From: Actinomycetospora sp. TBRC 11914
Lineage (GTDB): Bacteria; Actinomycetota; Actinomycetes; Mycobacteriales; Pseudonocardiaceae
Length of the DNA stretch: 64,000 bases
NCBI RefSeq assembly: GCF_012933465.1
Contig: NZ_JABBND010000001.1
Coordinates: 868,001 to 932,000 of the forward strand
Direction of reading: 5' to 3'
Shown here: positions 55,001 to 64,000 of the stretch, piece by piece
Position numbering within the stretch: position 1 is the stretch's first letter
How the letters are laid out: every line of letters starts with the position of its first letter
Translations under genes and position numbers: made by a program
Notes under the pieces: model-generated
Told to the model about the DNA's origin: nothing
The model's input: the letters and a program-made list of their open reading frames with translations, nothing else
Databases searched by the model: none

Positions 55001-56358
55001 TGCGAGCGCCGCGACAGGTTGACGAAGATGCTGTTGAACGCGGTGCGCAGGCCGGCCTGCTCGGCCGCGAGGCGCACCGCCTGCCCGTGCACCTGGTCGA
55101 ACGCCCGGGCGACCTCGCCGATCTCCTCGCGCGTCTCGATCGGGGTGCGAGCCACCTCGGTGTCCGGGGCCTCGCCCTCGCGCAGACTGCGCACCGCCGC
55201 GGGCAGCCGGCGCTCGGCCACGTCGAGCGCGGTGCGGCGCAGCAGCCGCAGGGGCCGCAGCAGCGAGCGGGTCACGAAGAAGACGACCGCGGCACCGGCC
55301 ATGAGGGCCAGCAGCAGCACCACCGAGGCGACGCCGGCGGCGTTGCGCGCACCGTTCTGCAGCGCGGCCGCGTTGGCCTGCAGCCGGCCGCGCAGCTGGT
55401 CGGAGACGTCGGTGACCTGCTGCTGGACCGCGTTCGACGCCGAGTCCCAGTCCTGGGCCGAGACCTGCAGCGGCAGACCCGCGCTCCCGCGGCCGAGGAC
55501 GACCTGGGCGAGACGGTCGCGGGCGTCGACGTCCGGCCCGACGACGGCGTCGGCCAGCGCCGCGTTGTCGGTGCCGACCGCGCTGCGGAACTCGTCGACG
55601 GCGATGCTGCGGCGCAGCGTCGCGTTGCGGGCCTGGTCGATCGACGGGGCGTCGATCCGACCACCCGCGATCGCCGAGGCTACGACCGCCTGGACGTACG
55701 CGTCCTGCTCCCGGATCTCCGAGAGCGCGTAGAGGCCGGTCGACAGACCCGCGATCGACGGGTCCGCGGCCTCGCGGGTGAGCGACTCGTCGAAGGTCAG
55801 CACGGCCGACGTCGCGTCGGTGTAGCGGGAGATCGCGCCCGCCGGGTCGACGCCGCCGCCCCGGACGTCGTCACGGACCCGGTCGAGCTGGCTGATCGCG
55901 CTCGAGGCGTCCCGGTAGGAGGAGCGCGTCTGGTCGTCGACCGAGTTCGCCGACTCGTAGGTGCTGCGCAGCCGGGCGAACTGGTCGTTGGTGTCGTCGA
56001 CCCGGTCCTGGACCGGCCCGAAGCCGCCCGCCCGGTTCGTCGCGAGGAACACGGCGGCGGCACGCCGCTCGGCGTCGAGGGAGGCGAGCAGCCGGGCGCT
56101 GTCGCCCTCGAGCGCGACCGCCTGCTGCACGCCGTCGTACGAGCGCGCCTTCTCGGTCTGCTCGACGATGCGCAGCACCCCGAGCGTGATGACGAACAAC
56201 GTCGGCACCAGGAGGACGGCCGCGAGCTTGACCGGCAGGCTCCAGTTGCGCAGGGCCAGCCGCTCGCCCAGCGGCACGCGGTCGGACGCCCCCGGGTCGG
56301 GCGCGCCGCCGGCGCGGGCGTCACCTCGCGCGTCGGGTCTGCGGACGGGAGCGGTCAC
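52069..56358 (-). CDS. Conservon sensor histidine kinase (nitrate/nitrite-sensor type), giant
   Basis: About 1,429 residues from GTG 56358. It has a membrane helix ([20 protein letters not shown], about residues 42-61), then a roughly 270-residue extracellular NIT domain. A second helix ([21 protein letters not shown]) leads to a HAMP-like segment, a dimerisation region ([38 protein letters not shown]) and a HATPase ([33 protein letters not shown]). The remaining 800 residues are a Pro/Ala/Gly-rich disordered tail ending at the roadblock gene. Conservon kinases usually have much shorter tails. Confidence 0.9.
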   Translation of the reverse strand: MTAPVRRPDARGDARAGGAPDPGASDRVPLGERLALRNWSLPVKLAAVLLVPTLFVITLGVLRIVEQTEKARSYDGVQQAVALEGDSARLLASLDAERRAAAVFLATNRAGGFGPVQDRVDDTNDQFARLRSTYESANSVDDQTRSSYRDASSAISQLDRVRDDVRGGGVDPAGAISRYTDATSAVLTFDESLTREAADPSIAGLSTGLYALSEIREQDAYVQAVVASAIAGGRIDAPSIDQARNATLRRSIAVDEFRSAVGTDNAALADAVVGPDVDARDRLAQVVLGRGSAGLPLQVSAQDWDSASNAVQQQVTDVSDQLRGRLQANAAALQNGARNAAGVASVVLLLALMAGAAVVFFVTRSLLRPLRLLRRTALDVAERRLPAAVRSLREGEAPDTEVARTPIETREEIGEVARAFDQVHGQAVRLAAEQAGLRTAFNSIFVNLSRRSQALVERQLRLIEQLENKEEDPEALAELFQLDHLATRMRRNSENLLVLSGTDLARRGGRPVPLVDVLRAAASEVEQYQRVELAPPPSVQLLGRTAGDVVHLVAELLENAAAFSAPETRVDVLARPEHDGTVVLEISDRGVGMTDQDLLEANQRLASPPTVDVSASRRMGLFVVGRLASRHAIGVSLRTRDGGGVVAAVRIPSSAVLSGGPGNRVGGTQSTRALGGTGLPVRAPGQAPFGPPATNGSARPEPAGTPIPRQEPREGGGPGEGGGGLPRRPAARGGAAAAGAAAAGAAAFFAPSVDPEGGESAPQGPAEPAPGDGQEPRRNGLGGSLASALPRRPMRSGPAPTFDDAAAPAGPDAGSGPPQGPPEHAAAHGAPDDAEPDDADDEDDDRVASVVGDDTGDESVTVWSQTGADDAPEPTEEAPVAEAGPDRPAGPPAGAIPTRAVAAHAWRGPDGEPEVDEGGTETGEAEQAGPGGRHGLLAPEPGPAGPGPAGPGPAGPGPIGPDGRPAPRPRPGAIPPEGWWRREPGPPPPGQRGPTGHPGMPARPGAPYQGPRPGPWSHPGEDGPEQPAAGEPGPTPPATPPAPSPTMWNGAEVVPPPGPTTGEAPAVTPDAEVTEAAEPAEAEAVGDRHAVPAGDDEPGTTAPAAVDEAGPVATPDAAEEPAAEPDAPEAPAEQEEVAAPRPAARLPLRPLSQRRQPEGGPLLRPGSAPRLRPRPLADADGAAAAGPAEDAPAAQQPATGEELFAEADETAAPAGPAPDAGPVAPAHPAAVGPGAGHTNGTHGNGTHGNGTNGTNGNGHGLPGRSAPEGLPRRPAAVLPNRERTPIFDEVASVWFREPEPNDPSGIDPEWASAGRGGFDAGAPSLAAVDAGTTESGLPRRRPRAHLVPGSARPSPSPAPVAEAGEAGGALGTPRRSAEAVRGRLASYQRGVADGRSTRPVPRPDGGPAGEVPTSGPAHHAAPHTEEEEQ

Positions 56359-56953
56359 GCGCTCATCCTTCCCATTGCACCGGTCGGTCGGTCGCCTGCC
56401 GCGACACGCGGCCCCTGATCGGACGCCTGCCGCACCCTCTGTAGTTGTCGATGGGCTACACTCCCGACATCCCTCCCACCGCGGGGCCACCGGAGTGATG
56501 GCGACCCGTCGCGAGAGGGTGGTGCGAACGCGGAGCGTGCGCACAGCGTGGTGGAGAGGCGCATCCGTCGATCCGTCGCAGGGGTTGACCGGCTCGCGCG
56601 GACTCGGTCCGCCGGACGCCGGGCTCGGGGTTGGGTCGAAAGGGGCTCGGGCAGGTCGGCCGGACGCAGGAACACGATCAGTGCGCCCACGGCGGCCCCG
56701 TCGGGGTGGTGTGTCACTCCTCGGAGCAGGTGTCGGTGGCCGGGAAGTGTATCCGCACCCCCTGACGAGGACAGCAGCCCGTCGCGGACACCGCTCGTCC
56801 GCGCCGGAACGATCACGCGACGTGGCCGGTCAGGCCCCTGGGGGCGCGGTCCGAGTGATCGTCTGCGCGGGCGAGGACAATGGGATCCGACGGCGGGTCG
56901 CCACGCCCGCCGTCGGTACCGTCGTCGAGCGCCTCGGAGGAGGACCGCAGACC
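56359..56953. other. Divergent intergenic region before the XPB helicase
   Basis: A 595-base gap with the promoters of the conservon (leftward) and XPB helicase (rightward). The frame of the helicase gene stays open upstream, but that portion lacks conserved content, so it is left unassigned. A less GC-rich patch at 56440-56470 (CTCTGTAGTTGTCGATGGGC) is the best promoter candidate. No repeat or hairpin stands out. Confidence 0.45.
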
Positions 56954-58624
56954 GTGAGCACCCCCGGGACCGGACCGCTGATCGTCCAGTCCGACAAGAC
57001 GCTGCTCCTCGAGGTCGACCACGAGCAGGCCGGCGCCGCGCGCACCGCGATCGCGCCCTTCGCCGAGCTCGAGCGGGCCCCGGAGCACGTCCACACCTAC
57101 CGCGTCACCCCGCTCGCCCTCTGGAACGCCCGCGCGGCGGGCCACGACGCCGAGCAGGTGGTCGACGCCCTCGTCACCTACTCGCGCTTCGCCGTCCCGC
57201 AGGCGCTGCTCATGGACGTCGTCGAGACCATGGGCCGCTACGGACGGCTGCAGCTCACGAACGACCCCGCCCACGGGCTCGTCCTCGTCTCGTTCGACCG
57301 CGCGGTGCTCGAGGAGGTGCTGCGCAACAAGAAGATCGCCCCGATGCTGGGCGACCGCCTCGACGACGACACCGTGGTCGTCCACCCGTCGGAGCGCGGG
57401 CGCCTCAAGCAGATGCTGCTCAAGGTCGGCTGGCCGGCCGAGGACCTCGCGGGCTACGTCGACGGCGAGGCGCACCGGATCGAGCTCGACCAGACCGGCT
57501 GGGAGCTGCGCGACTACCAGGCCGCGGCCGTCGACGGCTTCTGGGCCGGCGGCTCCGGCGTCGTCGTGCTGCCCTGCGGCGCCGGGAAGACCCTGGTGGG
57601 CGCCGCGGCGATGGCCAAGGCGGGCGCGACGACGCTGATCCTGGTGACCAACACCGTCGCGGGCCACCAGTGGAAGCGCGAGCTCGTGGCGCGGACGTCG
57701 CTCACCGAGGAGGAGATCGGCGAGTACTCCGGCGAGCGCAAGGAGATCCGGCCGGTCACCATCGCGACCTACCAGGTGATGACGCGCAAGACCAAGGGCG
57801 AGTACCGGGCGCTGGAGCTGTTCGACTCCCGCGACTGGGGCCTGATCATCTACGACGAGGTCCACCTGCTCCCCGCCCCGGTCTTCCGGATGACCTCGGA
57901 CCTGCAGTCGCGGCGCCGGCTCGGGCTGACCGCGACCCTGGTCCGCGAGGACAACCGCGAGGGCGACGTCTTCTCGCTGATCGGCCCGAAGCGCTACGAC
58001 GCGCCGTGGAAGGACATCGAGGCGCAGGGCTGGGTCGCGCCGGCCGACTGCGTCGAGGTCCGCGTGACGATGACCGAGAACGAGCGGATCGTCTACGCCA
58101 CCTCGGAGGCCGACGAGCGCTACCGGATGTGCGCCTGCGCCCGCACGAAGATCCCGGTGGTCCGCTCGATCCTGGAGCGCCACCCCGACGAGCCCGCCCT
58201 GGTGATCGGCGCCTACCTCGACCAGCTCGACGAGCTCGGCGTCGCGCTCGACGCCCCGGTGATCCAGGGCTCGACCCGCAACAAGGAGCGCGAGGACCTC
58301 TTCGACAGGTTCCGCCGGGGGGAGATCCCGGTCCTCGTCGTCTCGAAGGTCGCGAACTTCTCGATCGACCTGCCCGAGGCGTCGGTCGCGGTCCAGGTGT
58401 CCGGGACGTTCGGGTCACGCCAGGAGGAGGCCCAGCGCCTCGGCCGGCTGCTGCGCCCCAAGGGCGACGGGCGCCAGGCGCACTTCTACTCGGTGGTCTC
58501 GCGGGACTCCGTCGACGCCGAGTACGCCGCCCACCGGCAGCGCTTCCTCGCCGAGCAGGGCTACGCCTACCGGATCGTCGACGCCGACGACCTCCTCGGC
58601 CCGCCCGTGCCCGAGGCGGACTGA
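56954..58624 (+). CDS. ercc3: DNA repair helicase XPB (ERCC3-type)
   Basis: A 556-residue SF2 helicase. An N-terminal damage-recognition-like domain (VHTYRVTPLALWNARAAGHDAEQVVDAL) precedes the motor: motif I LPCGAGKTLVGA (about 208-219), Walker B IYDEVHLLPAPVF, GLTATLVREDNREG, and motif VI RQEEAQRLGRLLRPKG. It unwinds DNA near lesions, as the mycobacterial XPB does (recalled). GTG 56954 is chosen because GGAGGAGG lies about nine bases upstream. Its usual partner, the Rv0862c-type protein, is at 47.8 kb. Confidence 0.93.
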   Translation: MSTPGTGPLIVQSDKTLLLEVDHEQAGAARTAIAPFAELERAPEHVHTYRVTPLALWNARAAGHDAEQVVDALVTYSRFAVPQALLMDVVETMGRYGRLQLTNDPAHGLVLVSFDRAVLEEVLRNKKIAPMLGDRLDDDTVVVHPSERGRLKQMLLKVGWPAEDLAGYVDGEAHRIELDQTGWELRDYQAAAVDGFWAGGSGVVVLPCGAGKTLVGAAAMAKAGATTLILVTNTVAGHQWKRELVARTSLTEEEIGEYSGERKEIRPVTIATYQVMTRKTKGEYRALELFDSRDWGLIIYDEVHLLPAPVFRMTSDLQSRRRLGLTATLVREDNREGDVFSLIGPKRYDAPWKDIEAQGWVAPADCVEVRVTMTENERIVYATSEADERYRMCACARTKIPVVRSILERHPDEPALVIGAYLDQLDELGVALDAPVIQGSTRNKEREDLFDRFRRGEIPVLVVSKVANFSIDLPEASVAVQVSGTFGSRQEEAQRLGRLLRPKGDGRQAHFYSVVSRDSVDAEYAAHRQRFLAEQGYAYRIVDADDLLGPPVPEAD

Positions 58625-58630
58625 CGTCGC

Positions 58631-59116
58631 TCAGCGGCCGTACCAGGGGATCTCGGTGCGGCCGCCGGGCGCCGGGGCCGCCGGGGCCGGGCCCGGGGCG
58701 GGACGCGAGGGGCCGACGCCGAAGCTGCGCGGGTCGTCGACGTCCACGATGCGGCGGCCGAGCGGGGTCAGCGAGACCGGGACGAGCTTGAGGTTGGCCC
58801 ACGCGAACGGGATGCCGATGATCGTGACGGCCAGCGCGATCGCGGTGACGACGTGGCCGATGGCCAGCCACCACCCGGCCACGACGAACCACACGATGTT
58901 GCCGAGGGTGGACCCGATCCCGGCCTCGGGCCGCCGCTCCAGCCGCTGGCCGAACGGCCACAGGGCGAACAGCGCGATCCGGAACGACGCGATCCCCCAC
59001 GGGATGGTCACGATCAGCACGCAGCAGATGACGCCCGCGATGACGTAGCCGATCGCCATCCACACCCCGGCCAGCACCAGCCAGACGAGGTTCAGCAGGA
59101 TCCGGATGCCCTCCAT
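58631..59116 (-). CDS. YccF-domain membrane protein
   Basis: A 161-residue protein with two YccF-type repeats, each one or two membrane helices: RILLNLVWLVLAGVWMAIGYVIAGVICCVLIVTIPWGIASFRIALFALWPFG and a second at NIVWFVVAGWWLAIGHVVTAIALAVTIIGIPFAWANLKL. Function unknown; predicted inner-membrane. The C-terminal 40 residues are Pro-rich. ATG 59116 precedes the first helix directly. It converges on the XPB gene. Confidence 0.88.
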   Translation of the reverse strand: MEGIRILLNLVWLVLAGVWMAIGYVIAGVICCVLIVTIPWGIASFRIALFALWPFGQRLERRPEAGIGSTLGNIVWFVVAGWWLAIGHVVTAIALAVTIIGIPFAWANLKLVPVSLTPLGRRIVDVDDPRSFGVGPSRPAPGPAPAAPAPGGRTEIPWYGR

Positions 59117-59228
59117 GGGTCCAGCATGCCCGCGTCGGCTGAGCTGGCCCTGAGGACTCGGGGAACTATTTTCGGGCCGTCGGGTCCTGGTGCGTGCGAT
59201 CGGGCCCGGGTGGGCGGCCGCTCCAGAC

Positions 59229-59299
59229 TCCATGATCACCAGGATGACGAGCCCGCGGACGCCCAGCCTCCACGGCCTCGTCATCACGACGATCATGGA
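59229..59299. repeat. CATGATC-class intergenic hairpin, copy 3
   Basis: 23-base arms TCCATGATC....GATGACGAG (59229-59251, 59277-59299) match except for a five-base internal bulge. It precedes the second DUF559-type gene by about 40 bases and shares CTCCATGATC with the elements near 18.5-18.7 kb. Confidence 0.85.
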
Positions 59300-59340
59300 A
59301 CTCGGCGGAGCCGACAGGGCCTCGGCTCCGTCCAACCCCC

Positions 59341-60228
59341 GTGGACATCCAACGGTTCCTCGCCACCCACGACGGCGTGATCACCCGGGCCCAGGCCCGC
59401 GCGTGCGGGCTCAGCGACGACCAGATCGCCCGCAAAGTGGCTTCGGGCGAGTGGATTCGCCGCGCACCCGGTGTCTACTTCGCGATCGCCTGGGCGTGGA
59501 CCGTGACTGCGCGCGTCCGTGTGGCGGGCGAGTGGGCCCGCCCGACCGGAGCGCTGGGGGCGACCGCGGCGGCGTGGTGGCTCGGTCTCGGCGTCACCGA
59601 TCCCCGTCCCCTCACGGTCATACTCCCCCGCGGCTGTTCCAGGAAGTCGCCGCGCGGTGTCACGGTCGTGCAGCGGGACCTCCGCGGGGACCGCGTCGAG
59701 CACCGTGGGTTGCCGGTCGTGGGCCGGGCACTCGCGACGCTCGACACGGCCGTCGCGCTCGGCCCCGAAGGCCAGACGTTCCTCGACCGCGCCCTGCAGC
59801 AGGGGCAGGTCACCCTCGAGGACCTGCGAGCGGCGCAGTCCCGCCACCTCGGCCGACGGGGTTCCGCGGCCGCGCACCGGTTGCTCGTTCGGGCGGGCGA
59901 CCGCGCCGCGTCGGAGCCCGAGCGGCTCGTCGCCGCGCTGCTCCGCCGAGCCGGCGTCACCGGCTGGACCCTCAACCACGAGGTGACGCTGTCGACCGGG
60001 CGCCGGGCGCTGCTCGACATCGCGTTCCCGGACGTGAGGTTCGCCATCGAGGTCGACGGGTGGGCGTTCCACGTCGATCCCGAGCGCTTCGTCGGTGACC
60101 GGGTGCGCAAGCGGACACTCGTGGCGGACGGCTGGACCGTCGTCGAGGTCACCTGGGACGACCTGCTGAACCGGCCCGACGAGGTGATCGACCAGGTCCG
60201 GCGCGTCCTGGCCCGGCTACGCGCGTGA
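59341..60228 (+). CDS. AbiEi/DUF559-type endonuclease-fold protein
   Basis: A 295-residue protein. An N-terminal AbiEi-like winged helix (DIQRFLATHDGVITRAQARACGLSDDQIARKVASGEWIRRAPGVYFA) is followed by a linker domain. A C-terminal Vsr/PD-(D/E)xK-like core (SEPERLVAALLRRAGV, ALLDIAFPDVRFAIEVDGWAFH, then VEVTWDDLL) gives E, D and E-x-D positions. It may be a nuclease-type or regulatory protein; activity unproven. GTG 59341 has no ribosome site and the same CCCCCGTGGA leader as the 18786 gene. Hairpins flank it on both sides. Confidence 0.76.
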   Translation: MDIQRFLATHDGVITRAQARACGLSDDQIARKVASGEWIRRAPGVYFAIAWAWTVTARVRVAGEWARPTGALGATAAAWWLGLGVTDPRPLTVILPRGCSRKSPRGVTVVQRDLRGDRVEHRGLPVVGRALATLDTAVALGPEGQTFLDRALQQGQVTLEDLRAAQSRHLGRRGSAAAHRLLVRAGDRAASEPERLVAALLRRAGVTGWTLNHEVTLSTGRRALLDIAFPDVRFAIEVDGWAFHVDPERFVGDRVRKRTLVADGWTVVEVTWDDLLNRPDEVIDQVRRVLARLRA

Positions 60229-60239
60229 CCGCGGCCGAG

Positions 60240-60304
60240 CATGATCGGCAGCACGACGAGCCCCTGGGGCGCCCAGCCGTCAGGAGCTCGTCATCGCGAT
60301 GATC
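60240..60304. repeat. CATGATC-class intergenic hairpin, copy 4 (degenerate)
   Basis: An imperfect inverted repeat (about 13 of 19 bases pair) after the second DUF559-type gene. Its order of blocks (CATGATC, ACGAGCCC, CGCCCAGCC, CTCGTCATC) is the same as in copy 3, so the two flank the gene as related elements in direct orientation. Confidence 0.72.
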
Positions 60305-60331
60305 ACCGGCGACCGGGCCCGCACACGACAA

Positions 60332-60361
60332 AGGGCCGCACCCCCGTGGGGGTGCGGCCCT
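60332..60361. terminator. groEL terminator
   Basis: Perfect 14-base arms AGGGCCGCACCCCC and GGGGGTGCGGCCCT around GT, 23 bases after the groEL stop (leftward). It serves the minus strand and probably the plus strand too. Confidence 0.85.
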
Positions 60362-60383
60362 CCGTGTGACTCGGGTGGACGGA

Positions 60384-62141
<1,758 letters not shown>

Positions 62142-62199
62142 TCACGAGTCTGGCACTCGGGTGGGGTGAGTGCAAGCGACTCAGGACCCTCCGGCCCGG

Positions 62200-63519
62200 T
62201 CAGGTCAGCGCGAGGACCAGGACCACGAGGAGCACGACGACGACCGCCCCCGCCACGGCCAGCACGACCACCGGCCGCCGCGGGCCGCCGTCGCGACCGA
62301 AGGCGCCCAGGTCGGCGGGCGCCGCTGGGGCCTGGACGCGCCGCGGCGGCGGGCCGGGCGGCTGCCGGCGCGGGACCGGTCCCGTCGGGGGGCGCGGGTT
62401 CCCGACGACGGGTCCGGTCCCCGGCCGCGGTCCGGCCCCGTTCCCGCCGCCGCGAGGGGGCGATCCGGTCGCTCTATCCGCACCAGGGTTCCCCTCGCGC
62501 GGGTGATCCGGCCGCACCGCCCCACGAGGGGAGGATCCCGTCGCTCTATCCGCACCGGGGTTCCCCTCGCGCGGGTGACGGGGAGGTCCCGGACGCCGGG
62601 CCAGCGCCGCCCGCGCCGCCGCCACCAGCTCGCGGGCGCTGCCCGGGCGGGCGGCCGGGTCGGCGGCGAGGGCCCGCCGGACGAGCTCGTCCACCTCGCG
62701 GCCGAGCGGCGGCGCTCCCGCGGCCGCCGTCGCGAGGACCGCCGTGGCCGCGGGGACCTGCCCGGCGAGGTGGGCGTCGATGACCTCGGTGACCGTGCCC
62801 CGGTAGGGCGCCCGGCCGGTGAGGCAGGTGAAGAGGACGCAGCCCAGCGAGTAGAGGTCGGTGCGCGCGTCCACCGGCTCGCCGCGCAGGTGCTCCGGCG
62901 CGGCGTAGGTGGGCGAGCCGAGGAAGTCCCCGGCGCCCGTGCGGTGCCCGGTCGCGCCGCGGTGCGTGAGCCCGAAGTCGGCGAGGTAGGCGTGCTCGGA
63001 CCCGGCGCGGCCCTCGACCAGGACGTTCGCCGGCTTGACGTCGAGGTGCACCAGGCCGTGGGCGTGGACGGCGTCGAGCGCGTCGGCCACCTGGTCGAGC
63101 AGCCGCAGCGCGCGCTCCGGCGCCAGCGGGCGGCCACCGATCAGCGACGCGAGGTCGCGCCCGTCGACGAAGCGCATCGCGATGTAGAGCCGCTCCTCGC
63201 CGCCGGGGCCGGGCGCGCGGTCGACGTCGTAGAGCGGCACGACGTGCGGGTGGTCGACCGCGGAGGTGTTGCGGGCCTCGTCGAGGAAGCGGGCGCGGAA
63301 CTCGTCGTCGCCGGCCAGCGCCGGGTCGATGACCTTGAGCGCCACCCGGCGGTCGAGCCGGGTGTCGGTGGCCCGGTACACCGTGCTCATCCCGCCGCGG
63401 CCGATCACCGACTCGACCCGGAACCGGCCGAGCGCGGTCCCGACGAGGTCCTCCTCGGTGCGCGTCGGGGTGGCCGACCGGGAACCCGGCGGCACTCCAT
63501 CCGACGGGGGGACCGACAC
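62200..63519 (-). CDS. Ser/Thr protein kinase (PknB-like) with Pro-rich linker and one TM helix
   Basis: A 439-residue kinase from GTG 63519. It has a glycine loop IGRGGMSTVYRATD (about 39-52), VAIK-type Lys in RRVALKVID, catalytic loop HLDVKPANVLV (HLD in place of HRD, so a non-RD kinase), DFGLTH and SPTYAAPEHL. After residue 310 comes a linker with a duplicated segment (REGNPGADRATGS twice), then a Pro/Gly-rich stretch. A final membrane helix (PVVVLAVAGAVVVVLLVVLVLALT) ends the protein, so there is no external sensor domain. It diverges from moeA. Confidence 0.9.
   Translation of the reverse strand: MSVPPSDGVPPGSRSATPTRTEEDLVGTALGRFRVESVIGRGGMSTVYRATDTRLDRRVALKVIDPALAGDDEFRARFLDEARNTSAVDHPHVVPLYDVDRAPGPGGEERLYIAMRFVDGRDLASLIGGRPLAPERALRLLDQVADALDAVHAHGLVHLDVKPANVLVEGRAGSEHAYLADFGLTHRGATGHRTGAGDFLGSPTYAAPEHLRGEPVDARTDLYSLGCVLFTCLTGRAPYRGTVTEVIDAHLAGQVPAATAVLATAAAGAPPLGREVDELVRRALAADPAARPGSARELVAAARAALARRPGPPRHPREGNPGADRATGSSPRGAVRPDHPREGNPGADRATGSPPRGGGNGAGPRPGTGPVVGNPRPPTGPVPRRQPPGPPPRRVQAPAAPADLGAFGRDGGPRRPVVVLAVAGAVVVVLLVVLVLALT
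62462..62578. repeat. 72-bp-spaced direct repeat inside the kinase gene
   Basis: Two 45-base copies (62462-62506 and 62534-62578) differ at two positions and lie 72 bases (24 codons) apart, encoding PREGNPGADRATGS twice. The copies use codons rare in this genome (AGA, GAT), unlike the flanks, which suggests an inserted repeat element that stayed in frame. Confidence 0.8.
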
Positions 63520-63597
63520 GGCGCCGAGGGTAGTCGCCGGGCACCGCCGCACGGGTCCGCTCGGGCCCCGGCGTGCCCGGCCGGGCACGATGGCGCC

Positions 63598-64000
63598 GTG
63601 GGCGCCGACACACCGAGACAGCAGCACGGCACGGGGCACGGGCACGGGCACGACCACGGCGACCCCGCCGCGATGCGCCCCGTCGAGGAGCACGCCGCGG
63701 CCGTCGCCGCGCTGATCGCCCCCACCGGCACCGAGACCGTCGGGCTCGCCGACGCCCGCGACCGGGTGCTGGCCGCCGACCTCACCTCACCGATCGCGCT
63801 CCCGCCCTTCGCGAACTCGGCGATGGACGGCTACGCGGTGCGCGCGGCGGACCTCGCCCAGGTCCCCGTGACGCTGCCGGTGCCCGAGGACGTCCCGGCC
63901 GGCCGCGTCGACGGACCGCCGCTCGCGCCGGGCACCGCCCACCGGATCATGACCGGCGCCCCGCTGCCCGAGGGCGCCGACGCGGTCGTGCAGGTGGAGT
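63598..64000 (+). CDS. moeA: Molybdopterin molybdenumtransferase MoeA, partial
   Basis: The first roughly 134 residues; the gene runs off the right edge. From ATG 63673 it begins MRPVEEHAAAVAALI with conserved MoeA text ARDRVLAADLTSPIALPPFANSAMDGYAV and HRIMTGAPLPEGADAVV. If GTG 63598 is used, a His-rich N-terminal stretch (HGTGHGHGHDHGD) precedes this. MoeA inserts molybdate into adenylated molybdopterin made by Mog (44.3 kb). The upstream gene, the kinase, is divergent, and no ribosome site decides between the starts. Confidence 0.88.
   Translation, partial: MGADTPRQQHGTGHGHGHDHGDPAAMRPVEEHAAAVAALIAPTGTETVGLADARDRVLAADLTSPIALPPFANSAMDGYAVRAADLAQVPVTLPVPEDVPAGRVDGPPLAPGTAHRIMTGAPLPEGADAVVQVE

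Overview
The window is very GC-rich, gene-dense DNA with many GTG starts and many 4-base ATGA/GTGA stop/start overlaps. It carries mycofactocin genes, a resuscitation-promoting factor, a conservon signalling cassette and a red-type RuBisCO. Together these point to an actinobacterium, most likely Pseudonocardiaceae (Pseudonocardia/Actinomycetospora-like). That placement rests on gene content recalled from known families, not on a search. No rRNA, tRNA, CRISPR, prophage or insertion sequence was recognised.

Region 1 (1-25.9 kb) looks like a one-carbon/autotrophy island in which Calvin-cycle and mycofactocin genes are interleaved. After a left-edge molybdenum hydroxylase subunit, a minus-strand run reads phosphoribulokinase, CbbY, two mycofactocin-type FadH/OYE oxidoreductases, an ArsR-SRPBCC regulator, MftE and a phosphoribosyltransferase. 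A 52-bp-period repeat array separates it from a plus-strand run: response regulator, histidine kinase, RuBisCO large and small subunits, CbbX and a CbbR-like LysR protein. Convergent to that are mftC, mftB and the 30-residue precursor mftA, with mftR and a GntR regulator divergent. Then come a DUF559-type protein, an SDR, an NDMA-dependent methanol dehydrogenase, a MoxR ATPase, a VWA protein (both with histidine-rich tracts) and a probable MftM methyltransferase. The simplest reading is alcohol oxidation using mycofactocin as electron carrier, beside CO2 fixation by RuBisCO.

Region 2 (26-43 kb) holds a bacterial nitric oxide synthase oxygenase and a flavohemoprotein about 1.5 kb away. It also has an OsmC protein, an MFS exporter with an HxlR regulator, an ECF41-type sigma factor divergent from a carboxymuconolactone-decarboxylase-family protein, and an iron-containing alcohol dehydrogenase with its own two-component system. 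A CoxD-CoxE-XdhC maturation set follows, in which two tandem 11-codon mini-ORFs link coxD to coxE by overlapping stop/start codons.

Region 3 (43-58.6 kb) resembles the Mycobacterium tuberculosis Rv0861c-Rv0867c block (recalled): rpf behind a probable c-di-AMP riboswitch, moaE, mog, moaC, a small protein, a helicase-associated protein and XPB helicase. It is interrupted by malic enzyme plus a MobA-like gene, and by a four-gene conservon whose sensor kinase is about 1,430 residues long. Region 4 (58.6-64 kb) has YccF, a second DUF559-type gene, groEL with a CIRCE operator, a Ser/Thr kinase and the start of moeA.

Long intergenic hairpins recur through the window. In two convergent gene pairs the hairpin arms contain the stop codons of both genes. 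Four related hairpins sharing CATGATC sit only beside the two DUF559-type genes.
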